From: Roseovarius faecimaris
GTDB taxonomy: Bacteria > Pseudomonadota > Alphaproteobacteria > Rhodobacterales > Rhodobacteraceae
Length of the DNA stretch: 64,000 bases
Assembly: GCF_009762325.1 (NCBI RefSeq)
Contig: NZ_CP034348.1
Coordinates: 2,734,501 to 2,798,500 of the forward strand
Direction of reading: 5' to 3'
In this document: positions 54,294 to 62,657 of the stretch, piece after piece
Numbering within the stretch: the stretch's first letter is position 1
Layout: every line of letters begins with the position of its first letter
The notes under the pieces: model-generated
Seen by the model: only the letters and a program-made list of their open reading frames with translations
The model's database searches: none
What the model was told of the DNA's origin: nothing
Program-made: the position numbers and the translations under genes

Positions 54294-55175
54294 ATGCTTT
54301 CGCCCAATCCACAACCCGCGCCGGCCTTTGTCACGATTTTCGACGACACATATGACCAGCCCGATTGCCGCGCGTATTTTCGCATGTTGCGGGCTCTGGG
54401 TTATTCGAACCACACCCATGCCGTGCCGGTCTTTCGCGCTGTTCTGGCCGAGCTTGCACGGGTGCGCGGCCTGAGCGCGCCGAAAGTGTTCGACTTCGCC
54501 AGCTCCTACGGGATCGTCTCGGCGCTGATGAAACACCAGGTCTCGGCAGGGGCGTTTCTCGACCGTTACGCAAGCGCAGCACTTGACGATCTGAGCCCCG
54601 ATGAGATGCGCGCCTCTGATAGCGGATGGCTTGCCGAACTGCCGCGCAATCCCCTGCGGCCCAGTTTCAGCGGGATCGACGTGGCGGACAATGCCATCCG
54701 GTATGCCTGCGATGTCGGGCTGTTCGAGCAGGGATTTTCAGAAGATATCCAATCGGATGATCCCTCCCCCGCCCTTGCCGCGTGCCTGGCCGAGACGGAT
54801 CTGATCGTCGAATGCGGCAGCGTGGCGCATCTTATGCCCGCAGCACTCGACCGGATGCTGACAGCGGCCACGCGCAAGCCCTGGCTAGTCACCTCTCCGG
54901 TGCGCGGGAACGAGCGAAAGGCCGCGTTCGAGATCATGCGCCATCATGGGCTGGTGGTCGAGACACTGGGGCTGCCCCCATTCCCGCATCGCCGCTTCGA
55001 GAGTGTGGACGAGCAGGCGCGCGCCATCGCGATTGCCCGGGCGGCGGGGCATGAAACCGCAGGGTTCGAGACCACCGGCGCGTTCTTTGCGCAGATCTAC
55101 ATCGCCCGGCCCGAAGCCGAAACAACCCCGATCAGCGCCTGGGCGGTCAACCCTGCTGAACTGCTGCAGGAGTAA
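54294..55175 (+). CDS. SAM-dependent methyltransferase-like protein
   Basis: The protein has 293 residues from the ATG at 54294, preceded by AAGGATA. An earlier ATG at 54231 is less likely. KVFDFASSYGIVSALM resembles a class I methyltransferase motif I, with FSGIDVADNAIRYACDVG as motif II. The motifs are weak, so catalytic activity is not certain. It lies 6 bases upstream of the carbamoyltransferase gene, which suggests joint action on one small molecule or polymer. Confidence 0.6.
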   Translation: MLSPNPQPAPAFVTIFDDTYDQPDCRAYFRMLRALGYSNHTHAVPVFRAVLAELARVRGLSAPKVFDFASSYGIVSALMKHQVSAGAFLDRYASAALDDLSPDEMRASDSGWLAELPRNPLRPSFSGIDVADNAIRYACDVGLFEQGFSEDIQSDDPSPALAACLAETDLIVECGSVAHLMPAALDRMLTAATRKPWLVTSPVRGNERKAAFEIMRHHGLVVETLGLPPFPHRRFESVDEQARAIAIARAAGHETAGFETTGAFFAQIYIARPEAETTPISAWAVNPAELLQE

Positions 55176-55181
55176 CGCGGC

Positions 55182-56747
55182 TTGCGCTCCTTTCTTTCGT
55201 ACAAGCCCGGCCATGACGGTGCGGTGGCGCATATTCTGGACGGGCGGCTCGACTTTGCCATCGAGGCCGAGAAGGACAGCTTCCTGCGTCATGACTGGAT
55301 CGGACCCGAGCAATATGTGGATACGCTGGCGCGGCTTGATGATGTGCCTGACGTGGTCTGTGTGAGCGGCTGGTCGAAGGGTTTCAACGATTTCAGCTGG
55401 TCCGTCGGTGCCGGATATTTCGGCACAGAGCCAGAGGGCATCATCACCCGGCCAACCCGTATGATGGGCCGCGATCTGGCCTATTTCTCCTCATCGCATG
55501 AGCGTTCCCATATCTGGGCCGCCTACGCGCTCAGCCCGTTTGAGCAGGGTCAACCCTGCTATTGCCTCACCTGGGAGGGGATGATCGGGCGGTTCTATCA
55601 TATCGACGCCGGTCTCAACGTCACCGCCCTGCCCGAGGTGCTGAGCCATCCGGGCTATCGCTATGCCTTTGTCTATGCGCTGGCCGATCCGACATTTGCT
55701 GATACCGAGCGTTACCCTCGACTCAACGATGCGGGCAAGCTGATGGCGCTGGCGGCTTTTTACGACGGCTCGGCCCTGTCGGCAGAGGATGCGGCGTTGA
55801 TCGAAACGTTGCTGAGCGCCCGCGATGTCGAGGCGGAGCTGAAGAAATCCCGCTTTGCCGATAACGGTCACTACAATGTCGGCGTGCGCGATCAGGGCTT
55901 CATGAATTTCGCCTGGCATTTTTCGCAGGCGCTCTTTGGTCGCTTTCAGGGCTTTGCGCGGGACAATCTGAAGCGCGGTTTGCCACTGCTCATCTCGGGC
56001 GGGTGCGGGCTGAATTGCGACTGGAACGCCGCCTGGCGTGCGTCGGGCCTGTTCTCGGACGTGTTCGTGCCGCCCTGCGCCAATGATACCGGTTCGGCCC
56101 TTGGTACGGCGGTGGATGCGATGCGGCATCACACGGGCCGGGCGAAACTGGAATGGTCGGTCTATGCAGGCCAGGCGTTCGAGGATGATATCGAGAGCGC
56201 CGAGGGCGTGTCGATCACACCTTTCGAGGCCACGCATCTGGCCCAACTCTTGCAGGCGGGCAAGGTGATCGGCCACGCCACGGGCCGGGCCGAGATGGGC
56301 CCACGCGCCCTTGGCAACCGGACGATCCTGGCCTCACCGCTGCTGGCTGAAAGCCTGACCCGCCTCAACACGATCAAGCGGCGTGAGAGCTATCGGCCCA
56401 TCGCACCCATCGTCGCCGAAGGCTTCGCGCCCAAGGTGTTTTCGCCGGGCCTGCCCAGTCCTCATATGCTCTATTTCGACCGGCTGAGAACCGATGCGCT
56501 GCCCGCGATCACCCATGTGGACGGCTCGGCGCGGATCCAGACGGTGAATCCGGCCCAGAACGCCCGCATTTACGAGATCCTCACCGCCTTTGAGGCCGAG
56601 ACGGGTTACGCTGTGCTGTGCAACACGTCGCTCAATTTCCTGGGGCGCGGCTTTATCAACAAAACCAGCGACTTGCTGCGCTATGCGCAGGAATTCAGCC
56701 TGGATGGCTTTGTCGCTGACGACCGGCTGTTCCTGCTGGACCGCTGA
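55182..56747 (+). CDS. NodU/CmcH-family carbamoyltransferase
   Basis: The protein has 521 residues. The TTG at 55182 follows AGGAG. The N-terminal Kae1-like domain reads LSYKPGHDGAVAHILDGRLDFAIEAEKDS. The two conserved histidine-containing motifs and the C-terminal GHATGRAEMGPRALGNRTIL, RRESYRPIAPIVAEGF and CNTSLNFLGRGFI are diagnostic. The enzyme carbamoylates a hydroxyl group using carbamoyl phosphate and ATP. The acceptor is unknown. The gene is convergent with the unknown operon, with only 7 bases between the stops. Confidence 0.9.
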   Translation: MRSFLSYKPGHDGAVAHILDGRLDFAIEAEKDSFLRHDWIGPEQYVDTLARLDDVPDVVCVSGWSKGFNDFSWSVGAGYFGTEPEGIITRPTRMMGRDLAYFSSSHERSHIWAAYALSPFEQGQPCYCLTWEGMIGRFYHIDAGLNVTALPEVLSHPGYRYAFVYALADPTFADTERYPRLNDAGKLMALAAFYDGSALSAEDAALIETLLSARDVEAELKKSRFADNGHYNVGVRDQGFMNFAWHFSQALFGRFQGFARDNLKRGLPLLISGGCGLNCDWNAAWRASGLFSDVFVPPCANDTGSALGTAVDAMRHHTGRAKLEWSVYAGQAFEDDIESAEGVSITPFEATHLAQLLQAGKVIGHATGRAEMGPRALGNRTILASPLLAESLTRLNTIKRRESYRPIAPIVAEGFAPKVFSPGLPSPHMLYFDRLRTDALPAITHVDGSARIQTVNPAQNARIYEILTAFEAETGYAVLCNTSLNFLGRGFINKTSDLLRYAQEFSLDGFVADDRLFLLDR

Positions 56748-56754
56748 TACCGGG

Positions 56755-58050
56755 CTATTTCTTTGCAGGCGTCGTGGTCTTGGCAGGCGTTGTTTTCGCC
56801 GGTGTTGTCTTGGCCGGCGTGGTCTTGGCAGGTGTCGTTTTCGCGGGGGTTGTCTTGGCCGGAGTGGTCTTTGGCGGATCGGGTGCCTTGGGCATCGTGA
56901 CCGGCTTGGAGACCACACCATCCGCCGCTTTCTGAGAGGAGGTCGGACCAGACGGCGAGCTGCGCACCGGTGCCTGCGGGTTCAGGCTTGCCGCCTTGAT
57001 CCGCGCGACCGAATCCTTCGCGGCCAGCTGGTTCAGCGGCAGGTAATCGGAGTGAAAATGCAGCTCCACATCGGCATTCATGTTGACCTGCTGGCTCATA
57101 TCCTCGCGCTGGTGGGTCTGCTTGGTCGACACCACCCCGATCGAGTTGGTCATCGAGGCATTCACCCCCCAAGGCCCCGCACCAAAGCTCGCCCCGCCGG
57201 AGGAAGTATGGGCCATCTCGAACCGCCGGGCGCGGTTTTCCTCGGCCGCCGAATGGGCATCAATGGCGAAATTCATGCCCGCCTTGATCTTGCCGTGGTC
57301 GATCACGATCCGGTTCATGCCCAACGTTAGCAGGGACGCCAGCACCTTCTGGCGTTTGCGGGCAAGATAGGCGCGCACCTTGGGCAGAAGGCTCTCTTCG
57401 GGGTCATCGGGGGAGAGGCTCTGCGCCTCCTCGCCTTCCAGTTCCAGCATGGCGGCCACGTCTTCGGCCTTGGGCGCATCCTTGCCTTCGCGCAGCGTGA
57501 CGACGGCGGTCCCCGTCGCGCTCTGATCGCCCCAGATGTCCTGTTGCGTGCCCAGCTCATAATTGTCGGGAAACTGCTGCACCAGCCAGACGCGCGCCTG
57601 ATCGGGGCCGGTGTTCTGGCCGCTGTCGGCCGTGGCCGAGGTGACGCCTGCGATCATGTCGACATAGGCCTGCATCTGCTGGGCATTGGCGTCGATGAGA
57701 CCCTTGAAAACACCATTCACCAGTTCTGTCACGAAGCGGGGAAAGGCAATGCCGTCAAGAGTTTGCTGGATCTGCTGGCCCACCTGGCGGTTGGCCTGCG
57801 GGGTGAAGTTCTTGGTGACGGCCTGTTCGGTGGCCAGAGGTTCGGGGGCGGCGGCCTCCTGTTCCTCGGCCAGAAGCATCAGCGAGGTATCGGTGAGCTG
57901 CACAAGGTCATGGGCCAGCACCCGGCGCTTCTCAAGCGGGAGCGCGGCATATTCCGGCGTGCGCTCAAGCAGGCCACGCACAGCGCTGCGCACCATCTGA
58001 TGCCGCTCTTCGGCGGCGCTGGGAATCGGCGGAGGGGCGTCAAAAGCCAT
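56755..58050 (-). CDS. Family B protein, copy 3, with a TTPAK repeat tail
   Basis: The protein has 431 residues. I chose the ATG at 58050 because AGGAGG lies 9 bases upstream. It overlaps the preceding gene by 11 bases. The frame extends to 58137 with a poor leader. It is related to the genes at 59013 and 60244 through four blocks: an N-terminal helix (HQMVRSAVRGLLERTPEYAAL), FVTELVNGVFKGLIDANAQQMQAYVDM (106-132), RQKVLASLLTLGMNRIVIDHGKIKAGMNF (233-261) and MNADVELHFHSDYLPLNQLA (324-343). The C-terminus is six TTPAK repeats plus TTTPAKK. No signal peptide or enzyme motif is seen. It is unrecognised. Confidence 0.75.
   Translation of the reverse strand: MAFDAPPPIPSAAEERHQMVRSAVRGLLERTPEYAALPLEKRRVLAHDLVQLTDTSLMLLAEEQEAAAPEPLATEQAVTKNFTPQANRQVGQQIQQTLDGIAFPRFVTELVNGVFKGLIDANAQQMQAYVDMIAGVTSATADSGQNTGPDQARVWLVQQFPDNYELGTQQDIWGDQSATGTAVVTLREGKDAPKAEDVAAMLELEGEEAQSLSPDDPEESLLPKVRAYLARKRQKVLASLLTLGMNRIVIDHGKIKAGMNFAIDAHSAAEENRARRFEMAHTSSGGASFGAGPWGVNASMTNSIGVVSTKQTHQREDMSQQVNMNADVELHFHSDYLPLNQLAAKDSVARIKAASLNPQAPVRSSPSGPTSSQKAADGVVSKPVTMPKAPDPPKTTPAKTTPAKTTPAKTTPAKTTPAKTTPAKTTTPAKK
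56758..56872 (-). repeat. 15-base tandem repeat encoding TTPAK
   Basis: About seven copies of a diverged 15-base unit encode the terminal TTPAK repeats. Synonymous drift between copies is visible, so the tail is maintained at protein level rather than being a fresh expansion. Confidence 0.85.
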
Positions 58051-59011
58051 AGCTGCCATCCTCCTGCGAGGTGAGCAGGGAAAGCGTCGCCTCCAGCCAG
58101 GCCGTGCCTTGCGCCAGGATCGGATCGTTGCGTTCAAGGTGCAACAGGCCCACGCCGAAAAGGTCCGCGGCGCGTTCGCCCAGCCATCCGATCAGCGCCA
58201 CGCCCGCGCGGGCACGCGCGAGGTGATTGCGCGCCGATGCCGAAACGCCAAGCGCATGGCGGCGCGGCTGCATCCCACCCCAGGCATTGGCTTGCGCCAC
58301 CGCCTCCCACAGGCCGCGTGCACCAAGAGCCGCCTGGATATCCGGGGCTTTGAACAGGCTGATCACGGTACTGATCTGCTTGAGCGTTTCCTCGGCGATA
58401 AATCCCGTGGCCCCGCCGCCGCGCATCACAAGGTTTTCCGCGAGCCTGCGCGCCGCATTGCGGATCTGGCGCTGAGCCGTAGTCATCTGCCCGTGCAGGG
58501 GAGAGGTGTTGGCGTAATGGTGCATCGCCTCCGCCAGCGCCAGCATCGCCTCATCAAAGCCGGTATTGACCGCGTTTGGGGCGGCATAGGGTGCTGCATC
58601 CTTCGGGGCGGTGCCAAAGAGGCGCAGATAACTGGCATAGCGGTCATCCGTGGGCAGGCGACGCTCGTAATCGCGGTGGTATTGCATAAGCAGATCGGCA
58701 GAGGCTCCGGGGGCAAGCCGAAGCCCGCCCGAGGCATAGAGCCCGGCAAGGGTGGAGCCCGCCTTGAGCAGGCCGGTCTGTTCCAGCTCCAGCGCAAGAT
58801 AGAGCGGCGCGATTGACCGCAGGATCGCGGCATCTTCGGGCCGGGCCAGCGGCGGGTCGGGCAGATCGGGCAGGCTGATCTGTGCCAGGCTGACCGCCAG
58901 CGGGCGCGCCAAGGCGAGCTGTTGCCCGGCGGCCTGCACCGCGGAAAGGAGCGCAAGGGCGTCCGCCTGCTCTCCGACCGTTGCGGCCTCATATACGGCC
59001 TGCGCCTGCAT
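58040..59011 (-). CDS. Family A protein, copy 2
   Basis: The protein has 323 residues from the ATG at 59011, one base after the upstream stop. It is related to the 445-residue protein at 62658-63995. Shared blocks are SADLLMQYHRDYERRLPTDDRYASYLRLFG (104-133), the FDEAMLALAEAMHHYA helix, TLKQISTVISLFKAPDIQAALGARGLWEAV (209-238) and ARAGVALIGWLGERAADLF (267-285). It is mostly helical, soluble and without a signal peptide. I do not recognise the family. The overlap with the following family-B gene implies coupled translation. Confidence 0.75.
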   Translation of the reverse strand: MQAQAVYEAATVGEQADALALLSAVQAAGQQLALARPLAVSLAQISLPDLPDPPLARPEDAAILRSIAPLYLALELEQTGLLKAGSTLAGLYASGGLRLAPGASADLLMQYHRDYERRLPTDDRYASYLRLFGTAPKDAAPYAAPNAVNTGFDEAMLALAEAMHHYANTSPLHGQMTTAQRQIRNAARRLAENLVMRGGGATGFIAEETLKQISTVISLFKAPDIQAALGARGLWEAVAQANAWGGMQPRRHALGVSASARNHLARARAGVALIGWLGERAADLFGVGLLHLERNDPILAQGTAWLEATLSLLTSQEDGSYGF

Positions 59012-59012
59012 G

Positions 59013-60230
59013 TCAGGAACCGCCCGATCCGGATGTGTCAGAGCCCTGATTGTGCGCGGCGGGCGTTGTCGGCGTGGCATTGCCCTGAATGGCAGCGATC
59101 ATCTCGGGCGAGGCGAGCGAGGACATGGGCAGGAAATCGGATTTGAAATTGACCCGCACATCGCCGGAAAGCTGTGCCTTCACAGCGGCTTGGGAGGTTG
59201 AGCGTTCGTCCAGAGACGACCCCACTGTGGTCACGTGGCTGTTGGATTTGGACGCGCCACCACCAAATCCGAAGAGCCCCCCGATCAGTGCACCGCCGCC
59301 AAAGGCCGAACCCGACCGGGACGTCTTGCGATCATAGGCCGAGGCCTTTGACTGGCGCGCCGCCACATCCGAAGCGCGCATGCCAAAGACCACCTTGGCC
59401 TTGATCTGCCCATCGGTCACGACAATGCGCGAGATCCCCATCATCACCATCGAGGCCAGAAGCTGCATCCGGCTTTTGGCCATGGCCATGCGCGCGCCAC
59501 GCACCAGCGCGGCCTCGCTTTCAGCGTCGGAAATATCGGTGATGGGTTTCGCAAGCTCCAGATCCTGACTGACCGTCTTGAGCCGGGTTTCGGCACTGTC
59601 GCCCGAGACGGTGAGGCGGGGGCTGCCTCCGCCCTCGTCGCCAAAGCCGAAGCCACCTCCGCCGCCCCCGGTCGAAAGGCCGAACACATCCGGATAGCTT
59701 TCCACCAGCCAGTCGCGGGCGTTGTTCTCGGTGATGTTGTCGCGGGCGAAATCCGACACCGATTGGGACACCGATTTGAGCATTTCGGAATAGGCACGCA
59801 TCTGGTCGATGGAGGAGGTGACGATTGCCTGGAACACATTCTCGATCAGACCGCCCACGAAAGCGGCGAAGTCCACATGCCCCACCAGTTCGCCAAACTG
59901 TTCGGTGCCCTGACGGATTGCGCCGCCTTCGAAATCCTCTCCGGCAAAGCCCTGATCCCCCCCGGCGCGCGCGGCCGTGTTTTTCACAGCTGTATCGGTG
60001 CCGCGCAACGGCTGGGCCAACGGGACATCGCCCGATTGCTCCTGGCTGAGAACGCCATCCGGATTGGCCATATAGCTGCCGATCTCGACCATGTTCCTGG
60101 CGATCTCGCGGCGTTCCTCGGGGGCAAGCTGGCCGAAGGCCTCAGTCCGGTCGAGAAGCTCACGCACCTTCGCGCGGGTGGCTTGAAGCGTTTTTTCGTC
60201 CGGGGCGGGCGGGGCGGTGTTCTGTGTCAT
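59013..60230 (-). CDS. Family B protein, copy 2
   Basis: The protein has 405 residues from the ATG at 60230 (GGGAGGG upstream). The blocks shared with the two other copies are KVRELLDRTEAFGQLAPEER (21-40), DFAAFVGGLIENVFQAIVTS (120-139) with SIDQMRAYSEMLKSVSQSV, RMQLLASMVMMGISRIVVTD (254-273) and LSGDVRVNFKSDFLPMSSLA (354-373). Glycine-rich linkers (188-203 and 311-326) and a Ser/Gly tail join them. Residues 119-160 form one long amphipathic to hydrophobic helix that might touch a membrane or form a coiled coil. The function is unknown. Confidence 0.78.
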   Translation of the reverse strand: MTQNTAPPAPDEKTLQATRAKVRELLDRTEAFGQLAPEERREIARNMVEIGSYMANPDGVLSQEQSGDVPLAQPLRGTDTAVKNTAARAGGDQGFAGEDFEGGAIRQGTEQFGELVGHVDFAAFVGGLIENVFQAIVTSSIDQMRAYSEMLKSVSQSVSDFARDNITENNARDWLVESYPDVFGLSTGGGGGGFGFGDEGGGSPRLTVSGDSAETRLKTVSQDLELAKPITDISDAESEAALVRGARMAMAKSRMQLLASMVMMGISRIVVTDGQIKAKVVFGMRASDVAARQSKASAYDRKTSRSGSAFGGGALIGGLFGFGGGASKSNSHVTTVGSSLDERSTSQAAVKAQLSGDVRVNFKSDFLPMSSLASPEMIAAIQGNATPTTPAAHNQGSDTSGSGGS

Positions 60231-60243
60231 CTGACCCTCCCGA

Positions 60244-61554
60244 TCAAGCGCCGGTGCCGGTCTGTGTCTGGGTCTGGCCCTGCCCGTCATTCGGGGTCAC
60301 GGCGGCGGTGCCAGGCGACCCCCTGGCGGCGCCCATCATCCCGGCGGCATCCTGGATCTGGTTCATCTGGAAGGTGCTGGCTAGCTGATCGAGGTTGACC
60401 ACGTCGGTCTTGAAATTGATATCCACCGATCCGGCGAGCTGTGCCGCCGCTTCCAGCGCACCGACACTTTGGTCGGTGACCACCTCCTGCATCTCGATGA
60501 CCGGCGTGTTGGAATACTGATAGCTTCCCTTGGACCAGCGGTCGCCCACCTTGCTGGTGCTTGAGACCGCGCCGTCCTTGTCTTTGGAGTACTCGTATTC
60601 GCTGGCATCCCGGCCATAGTCCCAGTCGCGTTTGGAGCTGATATTGCGCTGATCGCCATAGTCGTAATCGACCGCCCGGCGGTTGCGGCTGAACGTGTCC
60701 TGCGACCGGAAATTGTACATCACCTTGGCCGAGATGCGCCCGTCGGTGACGACGATCTTTTGCAGGCCCATCATCAGTGTCGTGGCCAGAAGGCGCTGAC
60801 GCGACAGGGCCAGCTGCATCTCGGCGGCAGGCACGATGATCTGCTCCAGCGTCTCGGAACTCAGGTCGCGCGGTTTTTCGTCGAGTTTCAGCTCGCGCGC
60901 CACCCGGTCCGCCGCCTGATCCTCATCCACACCCTGTTTCACGGCGACCCGAGGCTCGCCCTTGCCCTCGCCAAAGAAGTCACCATCGGTGCTGATTTCA
61001 AAGAGATCGGGGAAGGTGTCGACGACGAAATCGCGGCCCTGATTGGGGGTGATGTTGTCGCGCGCAAACTCATCGACCGATTTGGCCACCGAGGCCACCA
61101 TCTCGCCATAGGCCTGCATCTGCTTGATCGAAGCATCGACAATGGCGATGTAGACATTCTGAATGAGCCCGCCCACGAAATCGGTGAAGTTGACCGATTT
61201 GAGCAAAGCACCGGCCACATGCGCCCCTTCGCGGGCGGCTTCGGCGCGAAACGTGCTGTCGGATTGCCGGATGCGGTCTTCCATCGCGCGCGCCGGTGCC
61301 TGATCCTGCCTGTGGGGCGGGGCGGATGCGGCGGCGCCCAGCATTTCGGCGGGGGCCTGATCGCCGAGAAAGTGAAACACCTTCACCGTGTCATGCGCCA
61401 CTTTCGTGCGTTCCTCCGGCGACAAATCGCGGAACGAAGCCGAACGGGTCAGCATATTGCGCACCTTCTCGCGGGTTTCGTTGAGCGAGACGATATCGGT
61501 GCCGGCCGGGGTGATCGGGGCGGCGGGGCTGGTCGTGTGATCCTGCGGGTGCAT
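60244..61554 (-). CDS. Family B protein, copy 1
   Basis: The protein has 436 residues. The ATG at 61554 has GGAGA upstream. It is the longest family-B member. Blocks: NETREKVRNMLTRSASFRDL (25-44), NFTDFVGGLIQNVYIAIVDA (122-141) followed by KQMQAYGEMVASVAKSVDEF, RQRLLATTLMMGLQKIVVTD (252-271) and AGSVDINFKTDVVNLDQLAS (374-393). Its own insertion (residues 285-350) is rich in Tyr, Asp, Arg and Ser. The C-terminus is Gln/Thr/Gly-rich. No known domain was recognised. Confidence 0.78.
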   Translation of the reverse strand: MHPQDHTTSPAAPITPAGTDIVSLNETREKVRNMLTRSASFRDLSPEERTKVAHDTVKVFHFLGDQAPAEMLGAAASAPPHRQDQAPARAMEDRIRQSDSTFRAEAAREGAHVAGALLKSVNFTDFVGGLIQNVYIAIVDASIKQMQAYGEMVASVAKSVDEFARDNITPNQGRDFVVDTFPDLFEISTDGDFFGEGKGEPRVAVKQGVDEDQAADRVARELKLDEKPRDLSSETLEQIIVPAAEMQLALSRQRLLATTLMMGLQKIVVTDGRISAKVMYNFRSQDTFSRNRRAVDYDYGDQRNISSKRDWDYGRDASEYEYSKDKDGAVSSTSKVGDRWSKGSYQYSNTPVIEMQEVVTDQSVGALEAAAQLAGSVDINFKTDVVNLDQLASTFQMNQIQDAAGMMGAARGSPGTAAVTPNDGQGQTQTQTGTGA

Positions 61555-61610
61555 GGCGTGTCTCCGGTTGGGGCAGCGGGCGCCCGCGCGGGCACCCGTT
61601 CTGCCGGTGT

Positions 61611-62627
61611 TCAGTTCACGGGTTCGGCAATCTCAAAACCCATCGGGCGCAGGTAGAGGCTGACCTGGGCAGGGGTGCGGCGGGTGAGTTTGATCGACAT
61701 GACCGAAAAGTCGCCGGGCAGGTCCGAGCCTTCGGGCGTGAAGGCCCCCATCCAATTGTCCAGCGCCCTGAGATGACGCGGACGTTCCGAAAGGCCCAGG
61801 CGCAGAAGCTCGACAAAGCTGTCGGGGATTTGCGGGATCGCGGCGATCAGAAGCTCGATCTTCACCTCTGGCCCGTCCTCGCCTGCGGTGATCCCCACTA
61901 GGACCGACCCGTCGGGTGCCTCAAACGTGCCTCCCAATGCCAGGCCGAACAGCCGGGTGAGCTGTGCCGTGGACCGCTCCATCCCAAACCCGTCGAGCAG
62001 GGGTTGGAACGCGTCGGTGCGCACCGGCCCGGTCACGCGGAAAGTGATGCGCTGACGGCCGGATGTCTGTCGGCAGGTGATGGTGGAAAACAGCGGACGA
62101 AGCTGCGGCATCGCGGCTTGTGCTTGCTCGACATAGCCCTTGAGCGGCTGGGTCAGACGGCTCAGGTGCCCGTCCTGCAACTCGTAATACGCCTTTGCGG
62201 CATAGAGCCCATCGCGGTCGAACCCGGCCCCCATCCAGGCGCCGAAGTTCAAACCGGCCCCGGTGGCGGTGCCGCGATGATCCTCGCTCACCCGGTCGAA
62301 CCAATAGAGCGCCTCACGGCCGAAACAGGGGGCGATGAGCCCGCGCAACTGGCGGCTTGCCTCCTGCTTTTTCACCGCTGGAGAGCCGTGCGGGCCAAGC
62401 GGCTCCATCGTGAAGCGCAACCCGTAAGGCTCGCTTTCCGAAAAGGACGGCTCCAGCGGGGCGGCGCCGGGCGAAAGCGTGTTGCGGCCATAGCGCGCGT
62501 CGCCCTGTGGCAGGTCGAACGCCTCGTCAAAGGCCCGGCTCATATAGGCCGAGGGATCGACGGTGCCCATCTTCCGCGCAGCTGTGGACAGCCGCGAGCG
62601 GATCACGTTTGAGAGTTGGTCGGTCAT
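61611..62627 (-). CDS. Unknown protein with weak resemblance to ABBA-type aromatic prenyltransferases
   Basis: The protein has 338 residues. AAGGAGG lies upstream of the ATG at 62627. Pattern elements that recall the tryptophan-dimethylallyltransferase fold are LRFTMEPLGP (70-79), ALYWFDRVSED (106-116), a Lys-Tyr pair in GLYAAKAYYELQDG (140-153), RITFRVTG, and a last strand SLYLRPMGFE. This is my own pattern reading and not a demonstrated homology. If right, the protein would attach an isoprenoid to an aromatic ring. It stands between family A copy 1 and the family B genes in the same operon. Confidence 0.5.
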   Translation of the reverse strand: MTDQLSNVIRSRLSTAARKMGTVDPSAYMSRAFDEAFDLPQGDARYGRNTLSPGAAPLEPSFSESEPYGLRFTMEPLGPHGSPAVKKQEASRQLRGLIAPCFGREALYWFDRVSEDHRGTATGAGLNFGAWMGAGFDRDGLYAAKAYYELQDGHLSRLTQPLKGYVEQAQAAMPQLRPLFSTITCRQTSGRQRITFRVTGPVRTDAFQPLLDGFGMERSTAQLTRLFGLALGGTFEAPDGSVLVGITAGEDGPEVKIELLIAAIPQIPDSFVELLRLGLSERPRHLRALDNWMGAFTPEGSDLPGDFSVMSIKLTRRTPAQVSLYLRPMGFEIAEPVN

Positions 62628-62657
62628 GACAACCTCCTTTCAGCAAAGCCCGCGGGC

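Noticed and set aside
56758..56872. Tandem repeats considered as a CRISPR array
   Set aside because: The 15-base units are contiguous, without spacers, and encode TTPAK in frame. No cas genes are present.
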